Below, piece by piece: positions 29,837 through 38,805 of a stretch of 64,000 nt of DNA; the stretch's first letter is position 1, and each line of letters begins with the position of its first letter. This DNA is from Idiomarina seosinensis (GTDB lineage Bacteria > Pseudomonadota > Gammaproteobacteria > Enterobacterales > Alteromonadaceae): assembly GCF_003987275.1 (NCBI RefSeq), contig NZ_PIQF01000003.1:295315-359314 (forward strand), given 5' to 3'. Position numbers and translations under genes: made by a program. Under the pieces are notes generated by a model. It was given only the letters and a program-made list of their open reading frames with translations. It did no database searches and was not told the origin of the DNA.

Positions 29837-29909
29837 AGATAGACTCCTCAGTCATATTACTGCGTAAAATAATGATTTTTTTGCGCTGCTATAGCAGCTT
29901 ATTAGGCAG

Positions 29910-30254
29910 TTATGAGGAGATGGGAGGCCGGAACAGTGGTGATGACAGTGGATTAGTGTAGAACTGGGTGTACCCAGGGCGCATTGTTCCCATTCGTGGT
30001 AACGCGAGAGTTTTTTCAGTCTTCATGGCATATAAATGAAATGAGCCATGGCAGTGACAGCAGTGATGGCAGTCAAAGCTGATTTCTCCACTTTTAGGGA
30101 GATTGCGCTTATCGATGTGGGATTCGTCATGCTCAAAATTGAGGTGTTGCTCAGAAGAGGACTGGTGAGATTGGTGCACATCAGCAACCGCCTGACTGAT
30201 TTGAGTCAGAACAGCAACAAGCACCAGTATTAAAAATCCGAGTCTAAGCATCAT
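29910..30254 (-). CDS. CzcI-like small periplasmic protein
   Basis: A 114-residue protein with a signal peptide (MLRLGFLILVLVAVLTQISQA). The mature part is His- and Cys-rich (VHQSHQSSSEQHLNFEHDESH, DCHHCCHCHGSFH) and ends SPLFRPPISS, the same tail as the small protein before the cus operon. CzcI is a comparable small periplasmic protein leading czc operons. It lies 73 bp upstream of the TolC-like gene and is probably the first gene of this operon. Function likely in metal buffering or control of the pump. Confidence 0.65.
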   Translation of the reverse strand: MMLRLGFLILVLVAVLTQISQAVADVHQSHQSSSEQHLNFEHDESHIDKRNLPKSGEISFDCHHCCHCHGSFHLYAMKTEKTLALPRMGTMRPGYTQFYTNPLSSPLFRPPISS

Positions 30255-30309
30255 TATCTTACAGTTCTAAATAAGCAGCTTAACGGTACATTAATTAAAA
30301 ATAGTTCTC

Positions 30310-30338
30310 AACTAGTGCATTCTGAATCGCCACTAGTT
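30310..30338. promoter_or_regulatory. 8-bp inverted repeat upstream of the czc operon
   Basis: AACTAGTG (30310-30317) and CACTAGTT (30331-30338) are perfect inverse copies around 13 bp, about 55-85 bp before the CzcI-like start codon. A further CACTAG overlaps the right arm. It may be the operator for a metal-responsive regulator. Confidence 0.4.
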
Positions 30339-30420
30339 CACTAGACACTCAGTAGCCTAACGAAGCTCCGCTGGACAACCTTAAAAAATTGTGTAAGTAC
30401 GTTGTGTAACCTCCGGAAAT

Positions 30421-30840
30421 TTAGACGTCTCGGTTACAACTAACAGATTCTATTTCATCAATTTTATTAAGAATTGTACACGCAATAACTTTGCTTTGGC
30501 CAGTACAACTTGTTCTAATTGAAGTGAGTTGCTTCTCAAGATCTTGCAAAGAAGTAATTTGAGAGCGTATGTGCATTATGTGTTCATCAATCAGGGTATT
30601 AACGGCTGAGCAAGGTTGATGTGGATTGTCTTGATAATCTTGTAATCTGCGGGTTTCAGATAATGAAAGGCCTATAGCTCTGCAGCTACATACAAACTTA
30701 AGTCTTTTGTAATGTTTTTCAGTGTATACTCGATATCCGTTATAACTACGAGCTGGTAAAGGTAACAAACCCTTTTTTTCATAGAACCTTATTGTCTGGG
30801 TTTGAATTCCTAATAAGTCTGCTAGTTGACCAATACGCAT
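30421..30840 (-). CDS. MerR-family Cd/Pb-responsive regulator (CadR/PbrR-like)
   Basis: A 139-residue MerR-family protein: an N-terminal winged HTH (MRIGQLADLLGIQTQTIRFYEKKGLL), a dimer helix, and Cys at 77, 112 and 121 that match the metal site of the CadR/PbrR branch. It is divergent from a CDF-like transporter across a promoter with a 19-bp spacer, as in pbr and cad systems. Lead, cadmium or zinc are likely inducers; sequence does not decide between them. Confidence 0.87.
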   Translation of the reverse strand: MRIGQLADLLGIQTQTIRFYEKKGLLPLPARSYNGYRVYTEKHYKRLKFVCSCRAIGLSLSETRRLQDYQDNPHQPCSAVNTLIDEHIMHIRSQITSLQDLEKQLTSIRTSCTGQSKVIACTILNKIDEIESVSCNRDV

Positions 30841-30871
30841 AAGAAAATTTCCTATCTAGTTAAGTAATTTC

Positions 30872-30902
30872 TTGACCTTATAGTAACTTTATAGTTTTTA
30901 AT
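30872..30902 (+). promoter_or_regulatory. PbrR/CadR-type promoter
   Basis: TTGACC (30872-30877) and TTTAAT (30897-30902) are 19 bp apart. The spacer contains TTATAG-TAAC-TTTATAG, close to known pbr/cad operator dyads. It drives the plus-strand genes from 30935 on. Confidence 0.8.
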
Positions 30903-31030
30903 TGTGAAACTATATATTTAAGGTAAGTAATACGATGGCTAGTTCCTTTGATACGGTTTGAACAAATGGCGACTCAAAAAATGCCTACGAAGAGTCAGGT
31001 AAACGGCTCATCGTTTACTCTGTAGCAAAA

Positions 31031-31813
31031 ATGGATTGCCCATCAGAAGAACGAATGATTCGCTTGGCACTGAATGGGTTTGAGGAAATTCATTCATTAT
31101 CCTTCGACTTGTCAAACCGTCGGCTGAAGGTATTACATGATGGTGAGACAGCCTTTATTACTTCTAAATTAGAGACTCTAGGTTTGGGTGCCTCGCTTGA
31201 AAGAGACACTGCTGCGGACTCCGAGGCAATCAAAGCTGAGGAGTTTTCGGCAAGTTCGGATAAGCAGGAGTCCCGCACCTTGTGTTGGTTGCTCACCATC
31301 AATACTCTTCTGTTCTTGGTGGAAATGACTGCCGGACTGCTTTGGCAGTCTGCTGGTTTGATTGGGGAATCTTTAGATAATTTTGCCGATGCGGCAGTTT
31401 ACGGGCTTTCTCTTTATGCCGTAGCGCGTAGTGTTAATATGCAAATACGTGCTGCGCACCTAGCTGGCGTACTACAACTGGTTTTGGCTCTGGGTGTACT
31501 TGCAGAAGTTGTGAGACGCTTCGTATTCGGGAGTGAACCTGAGTCACTTGCGATGATGGGGATTGCATTTGTCGCGTTGATTGGCAATACCATCTGTCTT
31601 CTACTTATCTCCAAACATAGAGGAGGTGGTGCGCATATGAAAGCAAGTTGGATTTTTTCAGCTAATGATGTAGTGATTAACCTTGGCGTAATCATCGCTG
31701 GCATCCTCGTTGCGTTGACCGGGTCGAATTACCCAGATCTTATTATAGGTAGCATAGCAGGTTTAATCGTGCTTAACGGGTCAAGACGCATTTTTGCACT
31801 GAAGGGGAACTGA
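31031..31813 (+). CDS. CDF-like cation transporter, N-terminus interrupted by in-frame TGA
   Basis: Residues 1-60 form an HMA-like domain without a CxxC pair (MDCPSEERMIRLALNGF). Five or six membrane helices follow with a CDF metal site (ESLDNFADAA, and SANDVVIN in TM5). The family is typical of pbr/cad islands and is usually followed by lspA, as here. The same frame continues upstream to an ATG at 30935 with a good AAGG site, but a TGA at 30959-30961 cuts it. Translation may restart at 31031, or the TGA is a mutation, an error, or recoded. The metal is likely Pb, Cd or Zn by context. Confidence 0.72.
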   Translation: MDCPSEERMIRLALNGFEEIHSLSFDLSNRRLKVLHDGETAFITSKLETLGLGASLERDTAADSEAIKAEEFSASSDKQESRTLCWLLTINTLLFLVEMTAGLLWQSAGLIGESLDNFADAAVYGLSLYAVARSVNMQIRAAHLAGVLQLVLALGVLAEVVRRFVFGSEPESLAMMGIAFVALIGNTICLLLISKHRGGGAHMKASWIFSANDVVINLGVIIAGILVALTGSNYPDLIIGSIAGLIVLNGSRRIFALKGN

Positions 31814-32317
31814 ATGTCCTGCGTTGATAAAGGATTTTCGCCCTATATTTCTCTGTTAATTTCTGGTTTAACTGTAGTCTTTGACCAAGTGATCAAGTGG
31901 CAGACGCAGCAATCAATAGCTTACGGTGATTCGATTTCATTGACCCCTTTTTTCAATTGGGTACACACTTGGAACACTGGTGCGGCATTTGGCCTGCTTT
32001 CAAATGGTGGAGGTTGGCAGCGCTATTTTTTTATTGGGGTTGCTCTGCTAATGTCTGTGGCTTTAACGAGGTTGATCTTTAATAAAGTAAGTAAACGGGA
32101 TGGCATTAGCTACGGGCTGATTCTTGGGGGGGCGGTTGGGAACCTCATTGACCGACTGTTTCGTGGCTATGTTGTCGACTCCTTTCATCTAGGTTGGCAA
32201 ACGTGGCAATTGCCAGTTTTTAATATTGCCGATATTGCAATTACCCTAGGAGTTATCCTATTACTGTTAAGCAACTTGCAGGTCTCAATGATACCGAATC
32301 TACCGGGTTCTAAGTAA
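31814..32317 (+). CDS. lspA: signal peptidase II (lipoprotein signal peptidase)
   Basis: A 167-residue inner-membrane aspartyl protease with four helices. The two catalytic Asp lie in GNLIDRLFRGYVVDSFH and FNIADIAITLG; WNTGAAFG is a further hallmark. It removes signal peptides from prolipoproteins. The ATG follows the transporter stop directly (TGAATG), so they are coupled. A second, accessory LspA in a lead/cadmium cluster parallels PbrC/PbrB-C proteins of pbr operons; the housekeeping copy is presumably elsewhere. Confidence 0.92.
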   Translation: MSCVDKGFSPYISLLISGLTVVFDQVIKWQTQQSIAYGDSISLTPFFNWVHTWNTGAAFGLLSNGGGWQRYFFIGVALLMSVALTRLIFNKVSKRDGISYGLILGGAVGNLIDRLFRGYVVDSFHLGWQTWQLPVFNIADIAITLGVILLLLSNLQVSMIPNLPGSK

Positions 32318-32392
32318 ATAGTAAGTATAATAATTAATATGGCCGAGCTTATTTTGGATGGATTAGGAATTTATATTGAGTAGGGTAATTGA

Positions 32393-32716
32393 ATGAAAAT
32401 ATCTTGGTTTTTAATACTGACTGTGCTCATTCATAGCTCTTTTGCCTGTGCTCCTGTGGCTGGTACTTTCAGTCAGTCTTCAATAAAGAGTGCAGGAGTT
32501 GCGTATGACTTAGTCTTAGAAATTGAGCGTGAAAATCAAGACTTAAATAAATCAATATATGATAGTAAACAACAAACACAACCTCATATTAGTTGCATTA
32601 CTGGTTATAACCTCTTAATTTCAGCCGTGCCTGTTATTTTGGCACCCAACTCAAACTCGGTAGGTTTTGACCAAAGCCTGACTCACCAACCCCCTGTACC
32701 TCCACCAAACGCGTAA
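32393..32716 (+). CDS. small secreted protein preceding the third RND operon
   Basis: A 107-residue protein with a signal peptide (MKISWFLILTVLIHSSFACA), then a hydrophilic middle with few Cys and a hydrophobic stretch (GYNLLISAVPVILAP), ending in a proline-rich tail (QPPVPPPNA). It is in the same place as the small proteins before the cus and czc operons, although its tail is only loosely similar. I do not recognise a family. It is probably co-transcribed with the pump genes that follow. Confidence 0.5.
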   Translation: MKISWFLILTVLIHSSFACAPVAGTFSQSSIKSAGVAYDLVLEIERENQDLNKSIYDSKQQTQPHISCITGYNLLISAVPVILAPNSNSVGFDQSLTHQPPVPPPNA

Positions 32717-32763
32717 CCGTTAACTTAGACTTTTTAAAACCTATAAGTTAATGGAGAAGCAAC

Positions 32764-34011
32764 ATGAAGTATTTATACTTCGTGGCAGCCTTTTGCTTAG
32801 GTGCGCTAGTGCCTGTGGCGACGGCTGCGACGACAGATTTAAAGCTGAAAGAAGCGTTACAAAAAACGATCAAGAATAACCCTGAGTTACTGGAGTATGA
32901 TTATAAAATACGAGCTGCAGGAGCACTGATAGAGCAGGCTGAGTTTTCAGCGAACCCAAGGGTATCTGCGGAAATAGAAAACTTTGCCGGCTCAGGACGG
33001 CTAGAAGGTATCAGTAACTCACAATTGACCGTATCCTTTTCTCAGCTCATAGAGTTAGGGGACAAACGGCAGTTACGAGTTAAAGCTGCAACCGAAAAAG
33101 AGAAAGCTCAGCGAGCAGAGTTTGAGTATCGTCAAATTGAGGTTTTGGCAGAAACCACACAGCGTTTCTATGACATTTTAAAACTTCAGCAAGTCGCGCA
33201 TACCAGCGAGCGTCAAATTCAGCGAACTGAGCGACTGATAAAAGTGGCACAGGAGCGTGTAGAAGCTGGCGCGGTGCCTAAATCCGAGGTTATTCGCATT
33301 AAATTACAGTTAGAGCGCCAATACGCTTTCTCTGACGAGTTGAACGGTAAACTGAAAAAGCAACAAGCTGAACTGGCTTCAATGTGGGCAGGCGAGCTCA
33401 ATTTTACGCGCGTCTCTGGAGACTTTACTTTTCCGCTAAGCCTCCCGGAAAAAGCCAACGTGTTATCGGCTGTTAATCGGGCGCCGGAGTATTTGCGTTT
33501 ACTGGACTCTGAGCAACTTCTACAAGCGCAAGCCAGAGCGTTAGCAGCGGACTCAAAGTCGGATATTACCGTTGGTGTCGGGGCTCGCTACAATAATGAG
33601 TTCGATGATGTAGGTTTAATCGTCCAGGCATCGATGCCATTGCAGTTCACTGACCCTAACGTCGGTCGCATAAAACAAAGCCGATTACTGCATCAGTCTA
33701 TCCTGGCGCAGCAAAAACAGGTTCGGCAGCAACTAAAATCACTGGCTTTATCGCTAGTGCACAGTTTGCAAACTCACCAAAGTTATCTGCAAAAGATAAA
33801 CCAGCGACTGATGCCGCTATCTGAACAGTTACTCGCACAAACTCAACAGGGTTACGCACGCGGAACGCACTCTTTGTTGCAAGTGTTAGACGCGCAAACA
33901 GAGTTAGCAAAACTCGAGTATGAAAAAATCTCCCGTCAACATGCGATTTACAGCGACATCATCGAATTAGAGCGCATGACCGGACAGCCGTTTTTAGGAG
34001 TACAACAATGA
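32764..34011 (+). CDS. TolC-family outer-membrane factor of the third efflux set
   Basis: A 415-residue protein with a signal peptide (to VATAA) and two OEP repeats: LKEALQKTIKNNPELLEYDYKIR at the start and a matching helix pair in the second half. These are the marks of CzcC-type channels. Its stop overlaps the adaptor start by 4 bp (ATGA). It should form the outer-membrane duct for the pump at 34923. Not closely alike in sequence to the two other TolC-family proteins of the window, as far as can be judged by eye. Confidence 0.87.
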   Translation: MKYLYFVAAFCLGALVPVATAATTDLKLKEALQKTIKNNPELLEYDYKIRAAGALIEQAEFSANPRVSAEIENFAGSGRLEGISNSQLTVSFSQLIELGDKRQLRVKAATEKEKAQRAEFEYRQIEVLAETTQRFYDILKLQQVAHTSERQIQRTERLIKVAQERVEAGAVPKSEVIRIKLQLERQYAFSDELNGKLKKQQAELASMWAGELNFTRVSGDFTFPLSLPEKANVLSAVNRAPEYLRLLDSEQLLQAQARALAADSKSDITVGVGARYNNEFDDVGLIVQASMPLQFTDPNVGRIKQSRLLHQSILAQQKQVRQQLKSLALSLVHSLQTHQSYLQKINQRLMPLSEQLLAQTQQGYARGTHSLLQVLDAQTELAKLEYEKISRQHAIYSDIIELERMTGQPFLGVQQ

Positions 34012-34910
34012 AACTCAACACATTGATTACAATTATCTGCATTGCCAGTTTTTCACTGCCCGTATTGGCTTATGAGAAAAAACACGAAGAGCATGAAGCA
34101 CCCCATACCAATTTAAGTGATGCAGCAATAGAAAACGCGAAATTAACGTTGGCAACAGCGAGCGCTCAAAGCATTCGAGTAAAGCAAACAATTTTCGGTG
34201 TAATAGCCCCCAATAATAACAATATTGTGCATATCGGAGCGAAGTACAAAGGTATTGTTACGTCACTAAAGGCCAATATCGGCGATGACATAAAAGCCGG
34301 GCAAACTCTTGCTGTTGTTGAGAATGTTACGACAGGCACGGCATTTGAAGTCATCAGCCCAATTAGCGGAGAGGTAACTGCACGTTTTACCAATGTTGGT
34401 GAAGTGGTTGAGCAAAAGCCATTATTTGAAGTCCTGGATCCATCATCGGTCTGGGTAGAGCTTTCAGCGTTCCCGGAGAACATTGAGTCGTTAGAAGAAG
34501 AGCAAACGACCTATGTGTACGACTTGCATCATCATAAAACCGTCGAAGGAACTGTGTCTTATATCTCGCCACAAATGACTGGCGGACACATTGCACGCGC
34601 ACTTATCGAGTTGCCCAATCAGTCGGGGCATTGGCGACCGGGAATGCACGTAAAAGCGGATGTCGTTACAGACAGCTTTAACGCGAGCTTGGCGATAAAC
34701 AATGATGCTGTTCAACGTTTAGAAGATAACCCCGTTGTTTTTATTAAAGAGGGTAATCGTTTCGAAGCCAGGGAAGTTGAGTTAGGCCGAACTGACGGTG
34801 AATACACCGAGGTGTTATCGGGTATTGAGAATGGCGAAAGTTATGTCGTTGAAAACAGCTACTTGATAAAGGCTGACATTCTAAAACAAGGCGCAGGCCA
34901 AAGCCATTAG
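34008..34910 (+). CDS. RND periplasmic adaptor of the third efflux set
   Basis: A 300-residue adaptor, shorter than the other two adaptors in the window. After a signal peptide (to VLAYEKK) there is a short His/Glu stretch (KKHEEHEAPH). The barrel-sandwich hybrid follows directly, without a long coiled hairpin, then a barrel and a C-terminal part (GIENGESYVVENSYLIKADIL) as in CzcB-type adaptors. The gene overlaps the channel gene by 4 bp and is 12 bp before the pump gene. Confidence 0.86.
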   Translation: MKLNTLITIICIASFSLPVLAYEKKHEEHEAPHTNLSDAAIENAKLTLATASAQSIRVKQTIFGVIAPNNNNIVHIGAKYKGIVTSLKANIGDDIKAGQTLAVVENVTTGTAFEVISPISGEVTARFTNVGEVVEQKPLFEVLDPSSVWVELSAFPENIESLEEEQTTYVYDLHHHKTVEGTVSYISPQMTGGHIARALIELPNQSGHWRPGMHVKADVVTDSFNASLAINNDAVQRLEDNPVVFIKEGNRFEAREVELGRTDGEYTEVLSGIENGESYVVENSYLIKADILKQGAGQSH

Positions 34911-34922
34911 GGAGAGTAAACA

Positions 34923-37900
34923 ATGATAGATGCACTCATTCGCTTTGCGGTTGATCGTCGATGGCTGGTGCTTGCCGCAACCTTGTTAGTAGCAGCTGCG
35001 GGCGTTTATAGCACATTAAAGCTACCCATCGATGCTGTGCCGGATATTACCAATGTTCAGGTACAGATAAATTCAGAAGCGCCAGGCTATTCGCCATTAG
35101 AAACCGAACAACGTATTTCTTATCCGGTGGAAACCGCGATGGCAGGTTTACCAAAGCTGGACTACACCCGCTCGATCTCACGCTATGGGTTGTCGCAAGT
35201 TACCGTGGTGTTTGAAGAGGGCACCGATATTTACTGGGCTAGACAGCAAATCAGTGAGCGATTGCAAAAGGTAAGGGGAGAAGTACCCGACGGTATCGAG
35301 CCGACGATGGGGCCAATAGCCTCCGGCCTTGGTGAAATTGTTAATTATGTAGTACGCGCGAAAGAGGGGGCTACCAATGCCGATGGCGAGGCGTATACGC
35401 CCGAGCAGTTGCGTACCATCCAGGATTGGATCATTAAGCCGCAACTGGTCAAGGTGCCCGGTGTTACCGAGATTAATAGTGTGGGGGGTTATGAAAAGCA
35501 ATACCAGGTGGCTCCCATCCCCGGTCGTATGCTGGCCTATAAAGTGACCATGCAGGACCTTTTGGCAGCATTGGATCTTAACAATAGAAACGCTGGTGCC
35601 GGTTATATCGAGAAAAATGGTGAGCAATGGTTGGTGCGTTCGCCTGGACAGCTTAAGACACTTGACGATATTCGTGATGTGGTCGTGACAAAACGTGATG
35701 ATGCACCGGTGCGCGTGAGTGACGTGGCTGAGGTCAAACTGGGAGAACAATTACGCACTGGCGCTTCAACCTCGGGCGAGAGCGAGGTGGTATTGGGCAC
35801 GGCCATGATGCTTATTGGCGAAAACAGTCGCATCGTTGCACAGAATGTCGCCAATAAAATTGAGGAGGTGCAACGAAGCTTGCCAGACGGGGTGGTGATT
35901 GAAACGGTGTATAACCGTACTTCTCTCGTTGATAAAACTATTGCAACGGTCGAGAAAAACCTGTTTGAAGGTGCGGTGCTGGTTATTGTGGTGCTTTTCA
36001 TTCTGCTTGGAAATGTCCGTGCAGCACTGATTACGGCGTGCGTTATTCCCTTGAGTATGCTGTTTGCGGTAAGCGGCATGGTCGCCAACAAGGTGTCTGG
36101 TAATTTAATGAGCCTGGGCGCAATTGATTTTGGTATTATCGTCGATGGTGCGGTCATTGTGGTTGAAAACGCTTTGCGACGGCTTGGAATTGCACAGCAA
36201 CGCTTAGGCCGGGTACTTACCACTAAAGAGCGCTTAATTGAAGTAACCCATAGTACTCGTGAGGTATTTAACCCTGCGGTATTTGGTGTGCTTATCATTA
36301 TGCTGGTGTACTTGCCCATATTTGCGTTAAGTGGTGTTGAAGGCAAAATGTTTCATCCCATGGCGTTTACTGTCGTAGCCGCGCTTTTAGGGGCTCTGAT
36401 TTTCAGCGTTACCTTTGTACCCGCTGCTATTGCAATATTTGTCCGTGGCAATATTAAGCACGGTGAAAACCGAATAATGCGAGCCGCCCGCAAAGTGTAT
36501 CAGCCGGTTTTACGGCAAACACTGAAGCTTCCAGTTGTCATTATTTTGCTTGGCTTTGGGCTGTTTGCGGTATCAATGTTTCAGGCGAGTCGCATGGGAA
36601 CTGAGTTTTTGCCACAGCTTGATGAAGGCGATATTGCCATGCAAGCCTTGCGCATTCCGGGGACTGGCTTGCAGCAATCTATAGCAATGCAAAAAGATGT
36701 CGAGTCTGTGGTGTCACGCTTTGACGAAGTTAAACTGGTATTCTCAAAAATTGGTACCCCGGATGTTGCGACCGACCCTATGCCACCGAGCGTCGCTGAT
36801 ACCATTATTATTTTAAAGGAGCGTGAGGACTGGCTAAACCCAGAAAAAACCAAAGAGCAACTGGTTGCTGAAATACGAACTGCTGTGCAAGAGCTTCCCG
36901 GTAATAAGTACGAGTTCACTCAACCGATTGAAATGCGGTTTAACGAACTTATTGCAGGCGTTCGAGCTGACTTGGGGGTTCGTATTTATGGCGATGACTT
37001 GCAAACGCTTAAACGGTTAGGCGACTCAGCCGCCGCAGTCATTCGCACCGTTAATGGCGCTGCTGATGTTCGGGTTGAACAAATGACGGGTTTATCGACA
37101 CTCTCAGTGATACCTAAGCGTGATCATTTAGCGTTATTAGGCCTAACAGTCGCTGATGTACAGCGAGCAGTTCAAGCTGCGGTTGGTGGAGTTCAGTCAG
37201 GGATTATTTACGAGGGGGATAAACGCTTCAAGCTAATGGTACGTCTCGACAAAGAATGGCGTAAGAGCATTGAACAGCTTAAATCACTGCCTATTGATCT
37301 GCCTGCCGGCAACCCTGAGCTGCGCTATGTGCCGTTGGGAGAGGTCGCCGAATTGAGTTTGGAAAGTGGACCGAACCAAATTAACCGAGAAAGCAGCAAA
37401 CGCAATGTTATTGTGAGTGCGAATGTTGAAGATCGTGATTTGGGCTCTTTTGTGGCAGATGTTCAGGATGCGCTAACGACTGAGGTTGATTTGCCAGCAG
37501 GTTATTGGGTTAACTACGACGGTACCTTTGAACAGCTGCAATCAGCTTCCCAACGGTTGAGTTTGGTTGTGCCATTAGCGCTGCTATTAATTATTGGCCT
37601 GCTATACAGTGCGTTTAATTCGCTGAGCAGTGCACTCGTCATATTCACAGGCGTTCCCTTAGGGCTGACCGGCGGGATATTCGCATTAGCGCTGCGTGAT
37701 ATGCCGCTATCAATTTCCGCTGCAGTCGGCTTCATTGCACTGTCGGGCGTGGCGGTTTTGAACGGCGTGGTCATGCTGACATTCATACGGCAACTGCTGC
37801 GCGACGGACTGCCATTGAAAGATGCGGTGTTTGAAGGCGCGCAACAGCGGTTAAGACCTGTACTGATGACTGCTCTCGTAGCTAGCCTGGGCTTTGTCCC

Positions 37901-38054
37901 TATGGCATTTAATACCGGTGTCGGCGCTGAGGTACAGCGACCACTGGCTACTGTGGTAATCGGCGGCATTGTCTCGTCGACATTATTGACTTTGGTGGTG
38001 CTGCCAGCGCTTTACTACTTAGTGCAGCGCTTCAATGGAACTGCAAAAGCCTAA
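34923..38054 (+). CDS. HME-RND efflux pump with DFG motif (CzcA/CnrA-like)
   Basis: A 1043-residue RND pump. TM4 reads GAIDFGIIVDGAVIVVEN, the DFG motif of the Zn/Co/Cd (CzcA) and Ni/Co (CnrA/NccA) subgroups, unlike the other two pumps here. The N-terminus (LPIDAVPDITNVQVQINSEAPG) is standard for the family. It ends the plus-strand run that begins at the PbrR-type promoter, so a Pb/Cd/Zn signal may control it. A clear terminator follows. Confidence 0.9.
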   Translation: MIDALIRFAVDRRWLVLAATLLVAAAGVYSTLKLPIDAVPDITNVQVQINSEAPGYSPLETEQRISYPVETAMAGLPKLDYTRSISRYGLSQVTVVFEEGTDIYWARQQISERLQKVRGEVPDGIEPTMGPIASGLGEIVNYVVRAKEGATNADGEAYTPEQLRTIQDWIIKPQLVKVPGVTEINSVGGYEKQYQVAPIPGRMLAYKVTMQDLLAALDLNNRNAGAGYIEKNGEQWLVRSPGQLKTLDDIRDVVVTKRDDAPVRVSDVAEVKLGEQLRTGASTSGESEVVLGTAMMLIGENSRIVAQNVANKIEEVQRSLPDGVVIETVYNRTSLVDKTIATVEKNLFEGAVLVIVVLFILLGNVRAALITACVIPLSMLFAVSGMVANKVSGNLMSLGAIDFGIIVDGAVIVVENALRRLGIAQQRLGRVLTTKERLIEVTHSTREVFNPAVFGVLIIMLVYLPIFALSGVEGKMFHPMAFTVVAALLGALIFSVTFVPAAIAIFVRGNIKHGENRIMRAARKVYQPVLRQTLKLPVVIILLGFGLFAVSMFQASRMGTEFLPQLDEGDIAMQALRIPGTGLQQSIAMQKDVESVVSRFDEVKLVFSKIGTPDVATDPMPPSVADTIIILKEREDWLNPEKTKEQLVAEIRTAVQELPGNKYEFTQPIEMRFNELIAGVRADLGVRIYGDDLQTLKRLGDSAAAVIRTVNGAADVRVEQMTGLSTLSVIPKRDHLALLGLTVADVQRAVQAAVGGVQSGIIYEGDKRFKLMVRLDKEWRKSIEQLKSLPIDLPAGNPELRYVPLGEVAELSLESGPNQINRESSKRNVIVSANVEDRDLGSFVADVQDALTTEVDLPAGYWVNYDGTFEQLQSASQRLSLVVPLALLLIIGLLYSAFNSLSSALVIFTGVPLGLTGGIFALALRDMPLSISAAVGFIALSGVAVLNGVVMLTFIRQLLRDGLPLKDAVFEGAQQRLRPVLMTALVASLGFVPMAFNTGVGAEVQRPLATVVIGGIVSSTLLTLVVLPALYYLVQRFNGTAKA

Positions 38055-38076
38055 GTGGAGGCCTTAGCTAATTGCA

Positions 38077-38106
38077 AAGCACGCCCCGACTTGGGCGTGC
38101 TTTTTT
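38077..38106 (+). terminator. Rho-independent terminator after the third RND operon
   Basis: AAGCACGCCC (38077-38086) pairs with GGGCGTGCTT (38093-38102), followed by TTTT. It closes the metal-resistance block. Confidence 0.9.
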
Positions 38107-38233
38107 ATTGCTATATCGATGAGGAAGGTAAGAAGTTTTTGGCGACTCAGTGCTTAGAGTTGTGTCGTTCAGGTAATACTGATGTGTAATATTCTTAAAT
38201 ATATATTATGCCGAGTGAGCCTCAATTGCTAAT

Positions 38234-38405
38234 GTTCCCAAATTGCAATAACGGGAACAAGCAAACTCACTAAAAACGGGCTATTTCCCCCTTTATACCC
38301 CCTTAAGTACTCAAAATCACGTTTTACAGCAAAAAAAGGAATTCGGAAATGGCCGAAGTACAAGCGCTTAAACAGCCGGATACCGTGAAGCTGACTAGCT
38401 ACCTT
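38234..38405 (+). repeat. direct repeat copy 1 (recombinase upstream region)
   Basis: About 170 bp closely match 42596-42766, with scattered substitutions and one A-run length change. Each copy starts with a GTTCCC-N13-GGGAAC dyad, followed by a conserved non-coding stretch and the first codons of a recombinase gene. The match ends abruptly after the codons for SYL. Confidence 0.85.
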
Positions 38406-38438
38406 TGTTACCAACGGAGTAAAATTTATCTAAGTTAA
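38349..38438 (+). pseudogene. truncated 5' fragment of a tyrosine recombinase gene
   Basis: The ATG at 38349 opens a 29-codon frame whose first ~19 residues (MAEVQALKQPDTVKLTSYL) match the start of the intact recombinase at 42710. After that the sequence is unrelated and soon stops. The catalytic region is missing, so this is a remnant left by a deletion or rearrangement. Confidence 0.75.
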
Positions 38439-38747
38439 GATGAGCCTAAAAACTTGGACCACCTCGGAGCTAGTCTGATGGTTTCATATGGAATGCTACT
38501 TTGAGCGCCAGCGTGGTAATACGCAGATTTTTGTAGAGTAAAGGAAGCTGCTAGGCAAGCTGAAGCTACCAGCCGCCACAAAAGAGTGGTGGTGAAGGAA
38601 ACTGATAATGATAATTAGTAGATGTTATATAAAGCTAGTGAGTACCTCTAGTCATCATGATTTAAAAGATATATCACTGTGTTGATATCCAATCGAAGTA
38701 TTCTTCTTTGTAATAGAAATCAGGATAAAACCAAAAATTTTAAGGAT
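38439..38747. other. gene-free stretch, possibly degraded
   Basis: About 310 bp without a credible gene. Short open stretches (for example a region encoding RVKEAARQAEATSRHKR near 38545-38595) look like broken coding DNA, but I cannot name a source. Confidence 0.4.
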
Positions 38748-38752
38748 TTGCC

Positions 38753-38796
38753 TTGGGATTTTTTCTTGGAGGAGTATACTGTATGAATGAACAGTA
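38753..38796 (+). promoter_or_regulatory. methyltransferase promoter with overlapping LexA-type box
   Basis: TTGGGA (38753-38758) and TATACT (38775-38780) are 16 bp apart. The box at 38777-38796 reads TACTGT-ATGAATGA-ACAGTA; all ten outer bases agree with the SOS consensus (TACTG...CAGTA). It overlaps the -10 and probable start site and ends 9 bp before the ATG at 38806. Confidence 0.6.
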
Positions 38797-38805
38797 GAGG
38801 TGTAT

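Noticed and set aside
30971..30995. SECIS-like stem after the in-frame TGA of the transporter gene.
   Set aside because: The stem is only 5 bp with a 15-nt loop and lacks the loop features of known bacterial SECIS elements; a mutation or restart of translation is simpler.
38439..38640. Remnant of an insertion sequence beside the truncated recombinase.
   Set aside because: Short open stretches look like broken coding DNA, but none matches a transposase motif I recognise and no terminal repeat is visible.
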